64,000 nt of DNA, from positions 930,001 through 994,000 of the forward strand of contig CP017948.1 of assembly GCA_002838185.1 (NCBI GenBank). The letters are read 5' to 3'. Position 1 is the stretch's first letter. Each line of letters starts with the position of its first letter. Shown piece after piece: positions 29,436 to 38,898 of the stretch. The notes below the pieces were generated by a model, which saw only the letters and a program-made list of their open reading frames with translations, searched no databases and was not told the origin of the DNA. The position numbers were made by a program, and so were the translations under genes. Source of the stretch: Tenericutes bacterium MO-XQ. GTDB taxonomy: Bacteria; Bacillota_I; Bacilli_A; Acholeplasmatales; Acholeplasmataceae.

Positions 29436-30209
29436 ATGAAATATAAAAAAGAATTAGATTTATTAAAAGAAATTGTTAAACCGATTTATGAAGATGCGAC
29501 TCTATATGCTAAAGATGTTGCATTTAAAGGTGTACAAGATATAGTAACTTCTACAGATTTATATATTGAAAAACATTTAATCAAAAAGATTTTAGAGACA
29601 TTTCCAAATGATTTGTTTCATAGTGAAGAATATCATAGTAAAACCACTTTAGATAATCGCATGTGGATCATTGATCCCATTGATGGCACAAGCAATTATG
29701 CAGCTGATTTAGGATTATATGTTGTTCAAATAGCATTATATGATCAAAATGATATCGCTTTATCATTTGTATATATGCCAAAGTTTAATAAGACTTATTA
29801 TGCGATTAAAGGTGAAGGTGCGTACATTAATGCCAAACCGTATAAAACTACCGATAAAAACCAACCTTCCAATTTTATGATCTCAATGTGTGGATTAAGT
29901 CATAAAAAAGAAGATAAAGCATATTTTAAGAAAATCATTGATTTATCTATAACCCATAAATATAAATTAAGAATACTAGGCACGATGGGATTAGAGTTAA
30001 CATTAAGCTCAGAAGGTATCTTTGATTTATTTTATTCTAATGTGACGAATCTATGGGATTTATGCCCAGGGATCTTACTTGCAAGAGAAGCAGGTGCAAT
30101 CCTCCTCAATGAAAAAGGAGAACCTTATCAACTCGGAGATGAAAATTTATTTGTGTGTAAGGATGAACAAGCACTTCAGTTAATCAAAACTGAAATATTA
30201 GAAGAGTAA
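29436..30209 (+). CDS. Inositol monophosphatase-family phosphatase
   Basis: A 257-residue metal-dependent sugar or inositol phosphatase of the SuhB/CysQ family. Seen: GVQDIVTSTD (32-41), the acidic metal residues SEE (63-65), WIIDPIDGTSNY (77-88) with D80 and D83, and LWDLCPGILLAREAGA near 205-220. ATG 29436 is supported by AAAGGATG upstream; the frame extends further up, but that part would lie in the terminator and promoter region. A -10 TATACT is at 29402-29407. Substrate cannot be told; inositol-1-phosphate, NADP or fructose-1,6-bisphosphate are all possible in this family. Confidence 0.85.
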   Translation: MKYKKELDLLKEIVKPIYEDATLYAKDVAFKGVQDIVTSTDLYIEKHLIKKILETFPNDLFHSEEYHSKTTLDNRMWIIDPIDGTSNYAADLGLYVVQIALYDQNDIALSFVYMPKFNKTYYAIKGEGAYINAKPYKTTDKNQPSNFMISMCGLSHKKEDKAYFKKIIDLSITHKYKLRILGTMGLELTLSSEGIFDLFYSNVTNLWDLCPGILLAREAGAILLNEKGEPYQLGDENLFVCKDEQALQLIKTEILEE

Positions 30210-30227
30210 AAAGAGGGAGGATATAAA

Positions 30228-31799
30228 ATGCATAAACTAAATTCGATTGAATCATATATTAAAGCATGTGTTAATTTATATGGTATGATTCACAAAGATA
30301 GAGTATTAAAACTATATAATTTTCATCATTTTTCAGAGTTGAATAAACTTCCTGATTACAATCTAACCTTACTAGATGATGATTTTGTATATGAAATCAA
30401 AGATTTTTTTATTCATGAAGCTATATATTTTAACCTAGATATGGATAAACACTTTGAAACAGCAAATCATCTGATTTATTATATTCCCTCTCTTGAAGAG
30501 TTAACCAATTATGAAGATCAATTCTATTTTCAAAGGACTAGACACCACGATTTATTTGAAACATTTATGTTAAATGTTGTATTTCCAAAAGATCATAAAA
30601 CAGCTGAGTTTATCATTGAGGATGTTTTTTATGGAGCTCAGCAGACAAATCATATCGATTTTGCGCTTAAACAATTTGAAAGAAGAAATGTTAACTTTAA
30701 AAACATTAATTTTTCAAAGTTAACAGAATTATTAAAAAATGTTTTAAATCATTCTAGAATGTGGAAATACAATGCCTTAACTTTTAATGAATATGAACAT
30801 TTTCTTATGCATGGGACAATATCATCATTAAATGGTTTATGTCATTGCGGTAGCCAAAAGAAATATAAAAGATGTTGTTATGAATTAGAAAAAAATTTAT
30901 GGGAAAATGATGACTTAAGTTATGATGAAACATTTGAATTTACTCAACAAGAAATATTAACTTATAAGAAAAAAGTCACAGATGAACTCAAACACGTTCC
31001 TAGTGCATTGCTAGACTTAGTTGATCCATCTTTATCAAATCTTATAGATGCTTTATTTGAAGAGGTACCTTTAGATATATTCGTAGAAGAACCTATTCAT
31101 GTGCTATCAGCTGTGATATTCATCTTAATGGATCATCATGACATTGATTTTGATGTGATTAATCCGTGGATACGTAAACATAAATTAAATCAGTCTTTAT
31201 CTCACATAAACAAACTCAAAAATAGATATTATTATGCGATTTCAGATCACGAATTAAATGAACTCAATGAACTTAATGATTATCTTGAACCACTTATGGA
31301 TTATTTTGTAAAACACAATCATGCTAACATGGTCATGATTCCAGAAAAGCGTCCATATCAGTTTTTAATGAAAGCCATGAAAAAGAAAAAAGTAGATCCA
31401 GATTTAATTGATGAAACTCATGAGATTGCAGAAATTATTTATCAATCCATAGGTGCCACAAATCCTTTATATTTCTACAATCTATTATTAGTATGTCCAC
31501 ATGCTTTTTTAGTTATCGAGATGTTATTAAGTGATTCAAATGTGCAAGATAACCATTTAGATTTGCTCAATGCTTTTGTATATGCATATGAAATATATCA
31601 TAAAGAAATGTTTAATCATCCACCAAAAGAATTTACAAAACATGAATACAACAAAACTTATATCTTGGCTTTAGACTCACTGGGTATGTTATATAAAGAA
31701 AGTGGAGACTTTAAAGAAGCCATTAAAGTCTATGAAAAAATCATCAGATATGATGATGAAGATCGTTTTGGTGCAAAAGAATCAATATTGATTTATTAA
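30228..31799 (+). CDS. SEC-C zinc-motif protein with TPR-like C-terminus (frameshifted end)
   Basis: A 523-residue protein. The middle has a SEC-C zinc-binding motif, CHCGSQKKYKRCC (about residues 205-217), found at the end of SecA and in many stand-alone proteins. The C-terminal part is helical with a TPR-like repeat (SLGMLYKESGDFKEAIKVYEKII). It stops at TAA 31799, but an open frame continues to 31972 in another phase, so the C-terminus seems to be lost by a one-base deletion. Function unknown. AGGGAGG precedes the ATG, 18 bp after the phosphatase gene. Confidence 0.65.
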   Translation: MHKLNSIESYIKACVNLYGMIHKDRVLKLYNFHHFSELNKLPDYNLTLLDDDFVYEIKDFFIHEAIYFNLDMDKHFETANHLIYYIPSLEELTNYEDQFYFQRTRHHDLFETFMLNVVFPKDHKTAEFIIEDVFYGAQQTNHIDFALKQFERRNVNFKNINFSKLTELLKNVLNHSRMWKYNALTFNEYEHFLMHGTISSLNGLCHCGSQKKYKRCCYELEKNLWENDDLSYDETFEFTQQEILTYKKKVTDELKHVPSALLDLVDPSLSNLIDALFEEVPLDIFVEEPIHVLSAVIFILMDHHDIDFDVINPWIRKHKLNQSLSHINKLKNRYYYAISDHELNELNELNDYLEPLMDYFVKHNHANMVMIPEKRPYQFLMKAMKKKKVDPDLIDETHEIAEIIYQSIGATNPLYFYNLLLVCPHAFLVIEMLLSDSNVQDNHLDLLNAFVYAYEIYHKEMFNHPPKEFTKHEYNKTYILALDSLGMLYKESGDFKEAIKVYEKIIRYDDEDRFGAKESILIY

Positions 31800-31972
31800 A
31801 AAGAAGTCCTGATTTATTAGATGTCTTATGTGATATAAAAGATATTGAAGATGTCGAGTATGATTTACCTGTTCACATGTTTTTAGCTGATTTTCAGGGG
31901 TTCTTTAATATGACTCCTGGTTTATTAGAGCCATTAAAACAAATGCATTTAAATCAAGATAAATCAAAATGA
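31775..31972 (+). pseudogene. Out-of-frame C-terminal remainder of the SEC-C gene
   Basis: From about 31775 a frame shifted by one base stays open for some 65 codons up to TGA 31970-31972, reading INIDLLKRSPDLLDVL and DIEDVEYDLPVHMFLADFQG. The text continues the helical TPR style of the preceding gene and has no start of its own. One added base near the AAAA at 31774-31777 would join the two. This is a real frameshift, a programmed shift or a sequencing error. Confidence 0.6.
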
Positions 31973-32061
31973 AGATAAAATGATGCTAATCATTATCAAT
32001 AAAGATCTCATACAAATATTTCTATATAAACATTATTTGAAATATATGAATTTATATGAAA

Positions 32062-32092
32062 ATAGAGCGATAAAAATCGCTCTATCTTTTTA
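32062..32092. terminator. Bidirectional terminator
   Basis: Perfect 10-bp stem ATAGAGCGAT/ATCGCTCTAT with loop AAAA between convergent genes; T-rich on the plus strand. Confidence 0.85.
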
Positions 32093-33415
32093 TTTAATTT
32101 GACTTGCTGCAATCAGTAATGGATCCCATACAGGAGAAAATGGTGGTGCATATGCAAAATCAAGTTTTGCAAAATCTTCTGCCCTCATTTTTTGTGTGAT
32201 GGCTAATGCCATGATATTGATTCTATCTGAAACACCTTTTTTACCAAATAACTGTGCGCCTAAGATGATTTTAGAGTCTTTCTTATAAACAAGTCTTATA
32301 TTGATATCTACTGCACCTGGATAATAACTGGTTTGATGTTTTGCTTTAATATCAACGTGATCTACGTCTAAACCTATGTCTTTAGCTTCCTCAAATCCTA
32401 AACCTGTTTTTGCTAGTGCAAAATCACCAATTTTAATAATGTTTGTTCCAATAATGCCTTTAAATCTTTCACCATTCCCTTTCATGTTTAAAGCTGCAAT
32501 CTTCCCAGATTTATTGGCGTGTGTACCTAAAGGGACGTAAACTAAATCATCTTTTAATAAATGCTTATAGGCAACACAATCACCTGCTGCATAAATATCA
32601 ATGATTGATGTTTCCATAAACTCATTGACAACAATCGCTCCATTTTTTAGCATATGTAAATCTATATCTTCTAAAAACTGAGTCTGTGGCCTGACACCAA
32701 TCGCTTCAATGACCAGATCAGTGACATAGGTATGTTTATCAGTTGTGATTGTAATTTGCTTTCCATGAGCTTCATAACTCTTTAAATTTTCACTTAAATG
32801 AACACCTACACCCATTGTCTCTAATACTTTTTTAGCCTTATCTGCGTAGTCTTGATCATAGATACTTAAAAGGTGATCACCTTTTTGAATGATATCAACT
32901 TCTATATGCTGATGTCTTAAGTTTTCTGCGACTTCAACACCAATATATCCACCACCAATGATGGTGACATGATTGACATCTTTTAATGCTTTTTCTAAGT
33001 GTCTCATATCTTCAAGTTTGTTAAGTACATAAACTTTTATATCTTTACTTCCGGGAACGTTGGTTCTTTTTGCGAATGTTCCTGTAGAGATTAAGAGTTT
33101 ATCATAACTCGTTTTAAAAGTTTTATTTGTTTTTATGTCTTTAACGATGATTTGTTTTTCTTTTGGGAACACTTGAATGACTTCATGATTAAGGTTAACT
33201 GTGATATCTTGATGATCAAAATCATCTACAGTACGCGCAATTAATTGTTTAGGATCATTAACGACATCACCTAAAACATATGGCATCCCACAGCCACTGT
33301 AAGATATATCAGTGCCTTTTTCATAAACAACAATTTCATCATGCTTATCTAATCTTCTTAGTTTTGCTGCTGCAGTCATCCCTGCAGCATTTCCTCCGAT
33401 GATTATAACTTTCAT
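32090..33415 (-). CDS. CoA-disulfide reductase / NADH oxidase family flavoprotein
   Basis: A 441-residue FAD-dependent pyridine nucleotide-disulfide oxidoreductase with a single active cysteine, C42 in ISYSGCGMPY. Seen: FAD motif IIGGNAAGMTAAAKLR (5-20), NAD motif TIIGGGYIGVEVAENL (about 152-167) and the second FAD motif YAAGDCVA. Enzymes of this type reduce CoA-disulfide or oxidise NADH with oxygen; sequence alone does not decide between them. Start 33415 is set by GGAGGG upstream on the minus strand; a longer frame from 33439 has no ribosome site. It is divergent from the MFS gene. Confidence 0.85.
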   Translation of the reverse strand: MKVIIIGGNAAGMTAAAKLRRLDKHDEIVVYEKGTDISYSGCGMPYVLGDVVNDPKQLIARTVDDFDHQDITVNLNHEVIQVFPKEKQIIVKDIKTNKTFKTSYDKLLISTGTFAKRTNVPGSKDIKVYVLNKLEDMRHLEKALKDVNHVTIIGGGYIGVEVAENLRHQHIEVDIIQKGDHLLSIYDQDYADKAKKVLETMGVGVHLSENLKSYEAHGKQITITTDKHTYVTDLVIEAIGVRPQTQFLEDIDLHMLKNGAIVVNEFMETSIIDIYAAGDCVAYKHLLKDDLVYVPLGTHANKSGKIAALNMKGNGERFKGIIGTNIIKIGDFALAKTGLGFEEAKDIGLDVDHVDIKAKHQTSYYPGAVDINIRLVYKKDSKIILGAQLFGKKGVSDRINIMALAITQKMRAEDFAKLDFAYAPPFSPVWDPLLIAASQIK

Positions 33416-33540
33416 AAGTAACCCTCCATTTGCCTTCATTTTAACAATTATGAGGTTTCCTGTATACCTTTTTGCTTTTCACAAGAGATAGGTTATGTTA
33501 TAATAAAAAAGATTTGAATTTCAAAACATCAGGAGGCATC

Positions 33541-34740
33541 ATGACAAGAAGTAAGTTTTTATTCATCATCATCTCAAGCATATGGATGATGTTACTCATG
33601 GGCACAGTTTACTCATATAGTATTTTTAGAACAGAAGTAGAAACCATTTATCAGTTGTCCACTTTAGAAAGTGGACTCCCTTATATGTTTTCGCTCCTTT
33701 TTTATGCATTATCCATGATGATGACAGGAAGATTTTTATCAGAGAAATATCTAAGATCAACGATGATCTTAGGATCGATGATGATTATCTTTGGATTTAT
33801 CATCTCAAGTCTTTCTACTCATTTCTTATTATTAATATTAGGATATGGTATTTTAATTGGAACTGGTGTAGGGATGGTTTATGGGATTCCGATTTATATC
33901 ATTCAAAGATCACACATTGAAAAAAAGGGATTATATACAGGATTAGTGTTATTGGGCTTTGGGTTATCACCTTTAATTACTGCACCCATAGGAAGAGTAT
34001 TACTTGTGAATTTTGGGTTAAGTCAAACGTTTATGACTTTTGCGTTAATCTTCGCAATCACACAACTGCCACTTGGAGCCTTTTATAAGCTTCATTTTGA
34101 TGATCATGACAAACAGGAAGCATTAATATTAGATACCCGTTTAAAACACAAATTTTACATCTTATACGGTTTATTCATCATCACAACAGCTATAGGACTG
34201 ATGATGATTGGATTATCATATCAAGCTGGAGCAGAGTATTATTTATTTAATGATAAATTAGTCACTTTATCTTTATCTATATTTGCGATCTGTAATGGAT
34301 TTGCAAGACCTCTATTTGGTTATTTAATTGATAGACTTGGGTTAATTAAACCAAGTTTAATGAGTTTATCTTTGATTGCTATTGGTGCACTTATTGGAAT
34401 CCTTAATCAAGGACAAAGCTTTTTCTTATATGTTTTAACCTATGGATTATTCTGGTTTAACCTTGGTGCATGGTTATCCATCATGCCATCCATGGTTAAA
34501 ACCCATTATGGATCAGAACATTATGCAAGAATTTATGGGATGATCTTTACAGCTTATGGGTTGGGTGCAATCATTTCAACATTAATTTCTGGATCGATTA
34601 TTGATACTTTAGGAGATACCCTATATCTCTATATATCTATCTTAGGATTATTGGTCTTTGGATATTTATTTATCTTTAAATTAAAATCTTATGAAACACT
34701 TGACAATAAGACTTTAAATACCAAGTCAATCAAGGTATAA
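33541..34740 (+). CDS. MFS transporter, oxalate/formate antiporter-like
   Basis: A 399-residue membrane protein with 12 predicted helices. The first helix and loop (IWMMLLMGTVYSYSIFR) and the GLPYMFSLLFYALSMMMTGR stretch in place of motif A are typical of the OFA family (OxlT-like monocarboxylate transporters). YGLFWFNLGAWLSIMPSMVKTHYG in the second half also fits. Substrate unknown. AGGAGG lies before ATG 33541 and a TATAAT at 33499-33504. It is transcribed away from the flavoprotein gene. Confidence 0.75.
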   Translation: MTRSKFLFIIISSIWMMLLMGTVYSYSIFRTEVETIYQLSTLESGLPYMFSLLFYALSMMMTGRFLSEKYLRSTMILGSMMIIFGFIISSLSTHFLLLILGYGILIGTGVGMVYGIPIYIIQRSHIEKKGLYTGLVLLGFGLSPLITAPIGRVLLVNFGLSQTFMTFALIFAITQLPLGAFYKLHFDDHDKQEALILDTRLKHKFYILYGLFIITTAIGLMMIGLSYQAGAEYYLFNDKLVTLSLSIFAICNGFARPLFGYLIDRLGLIKPSLMSLSLIAIGALIGILNQGQSFFLYVLTYGLFWFNLGAWLSIMPSMVKTHYGSEHYARIYGMIFTAYGLGAIISTLISGSIIDTLGDTLYLYISILGLLVFGYLFIFKLKSYETLDNKTLNTKSIKV

Positions 34741-34773
34741 TATCTTTATAACATATGTGAATGGGTGGATCTT

Positions 34774-35388
34774 ATGAAGACAAATGAACATATATCAAGA
34801 TATGAAGAAATTGCATATTTAATCGCGAAAAGAATTGTTTCTGGAGATATTAAAGAAAATGATAAGTTAAGAGGCCGCTCTTTACTATCATCAGAGTATA
34901 ATGTATCGAGTGAAACTGTAAGAAAAGCGATGCAACTTCTTTCAAATTACAATGTGGTGTCTGTAAAAGAAAGAAGTGGCATTTATGTCTCTTCGATGAG
35001 TCATGCAAAAGATTACATCAAGCATTTTGAACTCCACAGATCTAATAAAAATATCGTTTTAGAAACTAAAAACTTATTAGATCAGTCTTTTAAAATAAAT
35101 CAGCAGTTAGAAAAGAAGTTTAAACAAATCGTAAATACGTATGAAAAAGATGTATTCCCGTTTCAATACTTCACATGCTATATAGCAGATGATTCAAAAT
35201 TAATCAATCAAACGATTGAATCACTGGATTTTTATAATCATACTGGTGGACTTATATTCGCAATAGAACTTGATGGTTTACTTACACAAGTACCATCCCC
35301 AAAAACAATAATAACTTCACAAATGACACTATATATCTTAGGAGATAAGAGAGTTAAGGATAAAACATTTATGTTGATAAATAATTAA
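34774..35388 (+). CDS. busR: BusR-like GntR regulator with RCK_C domain
   Basis: A 204-residue protein with a GntR winged helix at the N-terminus (LRGRSLLSSEYNVSSETVRKAMQLLSNYNVV), a coiled-coil linker (about 85-115) and a TrkA/RCK C-terminal domain (FTCYIADDSKLINQTIESLDFYNHTGG, then PSPKTIITSQMTLYILGD). BusR of streptococci and lactococci has this layout; it represses the betaine transporter in response to cyclic di-AMP. Here the gene lies directly before the opuA operon, which supports the call. ATG 34774 follows GGGTGG by 5 nt; GTG 34765 is less likely. Confidence 0.78.
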   Translation: MKTNEHISRYEEIAYLIAKRIVSGDIKENDKLRGRSLLSSEYNVSSETVRKAMQLLSNYNVVSVKERSGIYVSSMSHAKDYIKHFELHRSNKNIVLETKNLLDQSFKINQQLEKKFKQIVNTYEKDVFPFQYFTCYIADDSKLINQTIESLDFYNHTGGLIFAIELDGLLTQVPSPKTIITSQMTLYILGDKRVKDKTFMLINN

Positions 35389-35401
35389 AAACGTTTCAGT
35401 T

Positions 35402-35426
35402 AAGCCATCATTTGATGGCTTTTTTG
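35402..35426 (+). terminator. Terminator after busR
   Basis: AAGCCATC/GATGGCTT stem with loop ATTT, then T run. It separates the regulator from opuA transcription. Confidence 0.85.
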
Positions 35427-35457
35427 TTACTTACAACCGTTTTCATCTGATTTTTCC

Positions 35458-35486
35458 TTTACAAACTGACAACCTATTGATATAAT
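35458..35486 (+). promoter_or_regulatory. opuA operon promoter
   Basis: TTTACA (35458-35463), 17-nt spacer, TATAAT (35481-35486). Confidence 0.8.
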
Positions 35487-35513
35487 TAGGATTGTGAGAA
35501 AAGGAGAGATAAG

Positions 35514-36482
35514 ATGAAAAAACTATTATTAATATTTACTGTATTACTTGCAGGATTATCATTTTCTGCATGTACATATGAAACAAACACGATTGTGATT
35601 GGTGAAGGAGATTGGCAATCCAATCAATTCTACAATCAAGTCGCAAAAATCATGATTGAAGAAGGTTATGGCGTTGAGGTTGAAGTGATGCAAGTAGACA
35701 CACCTTTATTGATAGCATCTTTAACAGATGGATCAATTGATTTAAATTTAGAAACATGGTCAGATAATATGCCTACATATGAATCTGATATTGAAACTGG
35801 AAATTATCAAGAGTTAGGACTTAACTTTAATGATAATTATCAAGGTATTTATGTACCAACTTATTTAGCAGAAGAGTATGACTTAGAATTTATTACTGAT
35901 CTAGTTGACCATAAAGAACTATTCCCTGATCCTGAAGTAACAAACTGGGATCCTGAAACAGATAAAGCTGTTGTTTATGGTGGACCTTCAGGTTGGCAAG
36001 TAACAACTTTCCTAGTGAATAAATTTAGTAATGAAGAAGTATATCCTGAACTTGTAGAACATTTTGAGTTTAGACCACTTGAATCAACTGCTCTATTAGA
36101 TGCGACATTAACTGACGCATATAATAGCGAAGAACCTTGGGCTGGTTATAACTGGGAACCTACAACGATTATGGGATTATTTGATATGACTTTACTAAAA
36201 GATCAAGCAGATTATGATAAAGATACTGGTGCTGGTATGGTGCCTACAAATGATGTAACTGTTGTTGCTTCAAATAATTTTGTAGAAACATATCCAGAAA
36301 TCGTAGTATTTTTAGAAAACTATAGAACATCTGCACAAGTTGCATCAGATGCACTTGCTTATATGGCAGAAAATGAATTATCAGCTGCTGATACTGCAGC
36401 GTGGTGGTTAGAAAACAACAAAGATATGTGGACCACTTGGGTACCAGAAGATGTGGTATCTAAAGTAGAAGCTTCACTTTAA
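35514..36482 (+). CDS. opuAC: Glycine betaine/proline-type substrate-binding lipoprotein
   Basis: A 322-residue lipoprotein (signal peptide with lipobox SFSAC, acylated C20). The mature part is the OpuAC/ProX fold: IVIGEGDWQSNQFYNQVAKIM, SIDLNLETWSDNMP, YGGPSGWQVTTFL and AGYNWEPTTIMG. These carry tryptophans that form the aromatic cage for quaternary amines. It captures osmoprotectant outside the membrane and delivers it to the permease encoded next. Strong promoter upstream and AGGAGAG ribosome site. It is first in the operon, followed by a hairpin terminator that may make it more abundant than the permease. Confidence 0.9.
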   Translation: MKKLLLIFTVLLAGLSFSACTYETNTIVIGEGDWQSNQFYNQVAKIMIEEGYGVEVEVMQVDTPLLIASLTDGSIDLNLETWSDNMPTYESDIETGNYQELGLNFNDNYQGIYVPTYLAEEYDLEFITDLVDHKELFPDPEVTNWDPETDKAVVYGGPSGWQVTTFLVNKFSNEEVYPELVEHFEFRPLESTALLDATLTDAYNSEEPWAGYNWEPTTIMGLFDMTLLKDQADYDKDTGAGMVPTNDVTVVASNNFVETYPEIVVFLENYRTSAQVASDALAYMAENELSAADTAAWWLENNKDMWTTWVPEDVVSKVEASL

Positions 36483-36495
36483 GAGAAAGACAACT

Positions 36496-36529
36496 AATAT
36501 GTAGTGCCACCGCACTACATATTATTTTT
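36496..36529 (+). terminator. Intercistronic hairpin between opuAC and opuAB
   Basis: 12-bp stem (36496-36507 with 36512-36523), loop CACC, then TATTTTTA. Partial termination or 3'-end protection would favour the binding protein over the membrane parts. Confidence 0.7.
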
Positions 36530-36555
36530 ATGAGAAAAAGAGAGGAATTGATTTT

Positions 36556-37596
36556 ATGTTAAATTTTCCAGAGTTTTTGAATTTTGGAGATCAATTAGCT
36601 AATGCGATTGATGCAGCTTTTAATTGGATTAAAGAAGCATTTAGTTGGCTATTTGAATTTGTTAGAGTTGTCATTCTAACATCAATCAATATGATGAGTA
36701 ACTTATTAACTCAAACACCTTGGTGGATTTGGGTTGTTGCAGTACTTGTTTATATTTTAGGAAAGAAAGTATTTAAGATTAAATATGTTTGGGGTTACAT
36801 CTTTGGATTATTACTAGTTTGGCTATTATTTTATAATATGGTCATTGAAAATCCAGCCATTGATTTAAACCTTGGAAACTTACAAACCCCTTGGTGGATA
36901 TTTGTTGTATTCTTATTTATCTTTACAAAATATCTATATAACTATAAAACAGCGATTGTTTTATCTTTATTATTAGCATCCATTGGGATCTTTGGTGTAT
37001 GGGCTGAAATGATTTCAACAGTGACAATTATTATCATCGCTGTATTCATCAGTTTTTTAATCGGTATACCCCTTGGTATATGGATGGCAAAATCAGAACG
37101 TGTTGAAAGCATTTTAAAACCCATATTAGACATGATGCAAACCATTCCATCATTTGTTTATTTAATTCCTGCCGTGATGTTATTTAAAGTCGGTAGAGTA
37201 CCTGCAACGTTTGCAACCATCATTTATGCGGTACCACCACTAATTAGATTAACATTCTTAGGGATTAGAAATGTTGACAAGGAAATGATTGAAGCAGGTA
37301 AATCCTTTGGTTCAACCTCAAAACAATTACTATTTAAGATTGAATTACCACAAGCCTTATCGACGATTGCTACTGGTTTAAATCAAACAACCATGATGGC
37401 TGTTGCGATGGTCGTAATTGCATCTATGATTGGTGCTGGAGGACTTGGTTCTATCGTTCTAATCGCAAACAGAAATATCGATATTGGTAGTGGCTTTGTT
37501 GGAGGGTTCGCCATTGTCTTTTTAGCAATTATTTTAGATAGAGTCTTGCAAGGCGTTGCCTTAAAACTTGAAGAAAAAAGAGGTGAACAAAAATGA
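36556..37596 (+). CDS. opuAB: Betaine ABC transporter permease
   Basis: A 346-residue membrane protein. The first half has three to four helices with two copies of the LQTPWWI(F/W)VV motif, and the second half is the ABC permease domain with the cytoplasmic EAA loop EAGKSFGSTSKQLLFKIELPQA that docks the ATPase. ETISTVTI-type and PILDMMQTIPSFVYLIP motifs fit the ProW/OpuAB family. It overlaps the ATPase gene by 4 nt. Confidence 0.9.
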   Translation: MLNFPEFLNFGDQLANAIDAAFNWIKEAFSWLFEFVRVVILTSINMMSNLLTQTPWWIWVVAVLVYILGKKVFKIKYVWGYIFGLLLVWLLFYNMVIENPAIDLNLGNLQTPWWIFVVFLFIFTKYLYNYKTAIVLSLLLASIGIFGVWAEMISTVTIIIIAVFISFLIGIPLGIWMAKSERVESILKPILDMMQTIPSFVYLIPAVMLFKVGRVPATFATIIYAVPPLIRLTFLGIRNVDKEMIEAGKSFGSTSKQLLFKIELPQALSTIATGLNQTTMMAVAMVVIASMIGAGGLGSIVLIANRNIDIGSGFVGGFAIVFLAIILDRVLQGVALKLEEKRGEQK

Positions 37597-38774
37597 GTGT
37601 AGATATTAGTGTAAGAAATTTATCCGTTATTTTTGGGACACCGAAACAAAAAGAAAAAGCACTTAAACTCATTGATGAAGGTTTGTCAGCTGACGAGATT
37701 AAGAAAAAGACTGGGGCGACTGTTGCCAATAAAAATGTAAACTTTGAAATCAATAAAAACGAGTTATTTGTAATTGTAGGTTTATCTGGTAGTGGGAAAT
37801 CAACATTTATTAGAACTTTAAATCTACTAAATAAACCAACACAAGGAGAAATCCTGATCAATGGTAAAGATATTACTAAACTATCAAAAGAAGATTTAAG
37901 AAACTATAGAAGAAAAGATGTTTCCATGGTTTTCCAACACTTTGGATTGTTTTCTCATCGTACTGTTTTAGAAAATGTTCAATACCCATTAGAAATACAA
38001 GGCGTTGAAAAAGCTGAAATGATTGAAAAAGCGATGGAATCGACTAAAAAAGTAGGTTTAGATGGTTGGGAGCATTACATGCCAGCAGAGCTTTCTGGTG
38101 GGATGAGACAACGTGTAGGTTTAGCAAGAGCACTTACAAATAATCCATCTTTACTTTTAATGGATGAACCTTATAGTGCACTTGACCCTTTAATTAGACG
38201 TGATATGCAAAATGAACTTCTATCTTTAGAAGATGAAGATGAGGATCGTACAATCGTTTTTATTACACATGATATGAATGAAGCGTTTAGAATGGGTGAT
38301 AGGATTGCACTTATGAAAGACGGAGAAGTTGTGCAAATTGGAACATTTAATGATTTCTTTAAACATCCTGCAAACGATTATGTCCGCGATTTTATCGCAG
38401 ATGTTGATCGCTCAAGAATCTTAAAGGTTAGAGGAATTATGAGAAAAGTTAAAAACGCTCTTGAACCAACTGCATCGATTGAAGACGCAAAACAATTCAT
38501 GGAAGAAAAAGAAATAGATTCAGTTTATGTAACTGATGAAAAAAATAAGCTTCTTGGTGTTGTTTTAAAGGAAGATGTTGAAAAAACAAGAAATAAAACA
38601 ATTAAAACGTTAATCAAAGATAATACGTATAAACCAGTATTACGTAATAGCTACATTAAAGACGTTCTAAAAGAGTTAAAAGAATCAGATCATGATATTC
38701 CTGTGATTGACCAAAAAGGTCGTTTACGTGGTGTATTAGGCTATGATGATGTCATTGATGCACTAGCAGAATAG
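37593..38774 (+). CDS. opuAA: Betaine ABC transporter ATPase with CBS domains
   Basis: A 393-residue ATPase. Walker A GLSGSGKST (63-71), signature LSGGMRQRVGLARAL, Walker B LLLMDEPYSALD, switch His in FITHDMNEAFRMGD. Two CBS domains from about 278 to the end (EPTASIEDAKQFMEEKEIDSVYV, then LRNSYIKDVLKEL), which in OpuA sense ionic strength or bind cyclic di-AMP. The N-terminal LIDEGLSADEIKKKTGATVA insertion is typical of OpuAA/ProV. Last gene of the operon, followed by a terminator. Confidence 0.93.
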   Translation: MSVDISVRNLSVIFGTPKQKEKALKLIDEGLSADEIKKKTGATVANKNVNFEINKNELFVIVGLSGSGKSTFIRTLNLLNKPTQGEILINGKDITKLSKEDLRNYRRKDVSMVFQHFGLFSHRTVLENVQYPLEIQGVEKAEMIEKAMESTKKVGLDGWEHYMPAELSGGMRQRVGLARALTNNPSLLLMDEPYSALDPLIRRDMQNELLSLEDEDEDRTIVFITHDMNEAFRMGDRIALMKDGEVVQIGTFNDFFKHPANDYVRDFIADVDRSRILKVRGIMRKVKNALEPTASIEDAKQFMEEKEIDSVYVTDEKNKLLGVVLKEDVEKTRNKTIKTLIKDNTYKPVLRNSYIKDVLKELKESDHDIPVIDQKGRLRGVLGYDDVIDALAE

Positions 38775-38781
38775 AAAAAAC

Positions 38782-38825
38782 AAGGGTTGTCGTGAAAGTT
38801 TTTTTTCAAACGACACCCTTTTTTT
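38782..38825 (+). terminator. Terminator of the opuA operon
   Basis: AAGGGTTGTCG with CGACACCCTT (one bulge), 17-nt T-rich loop, nine T. Confidence 0.75.
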
Positions 38826-38898
38826 CATAATGTATGAAATATGAAAGAAATCTATTGTATAATAGACATAACATAAAATTAAGCTGGAGGATTTTGAC

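Noticed and set aside
38826-38898. glmS ribozyme
   Set aside because: Only 73 bases lie between the upstream terminator and glmS, and the ribozyme core is not seen.
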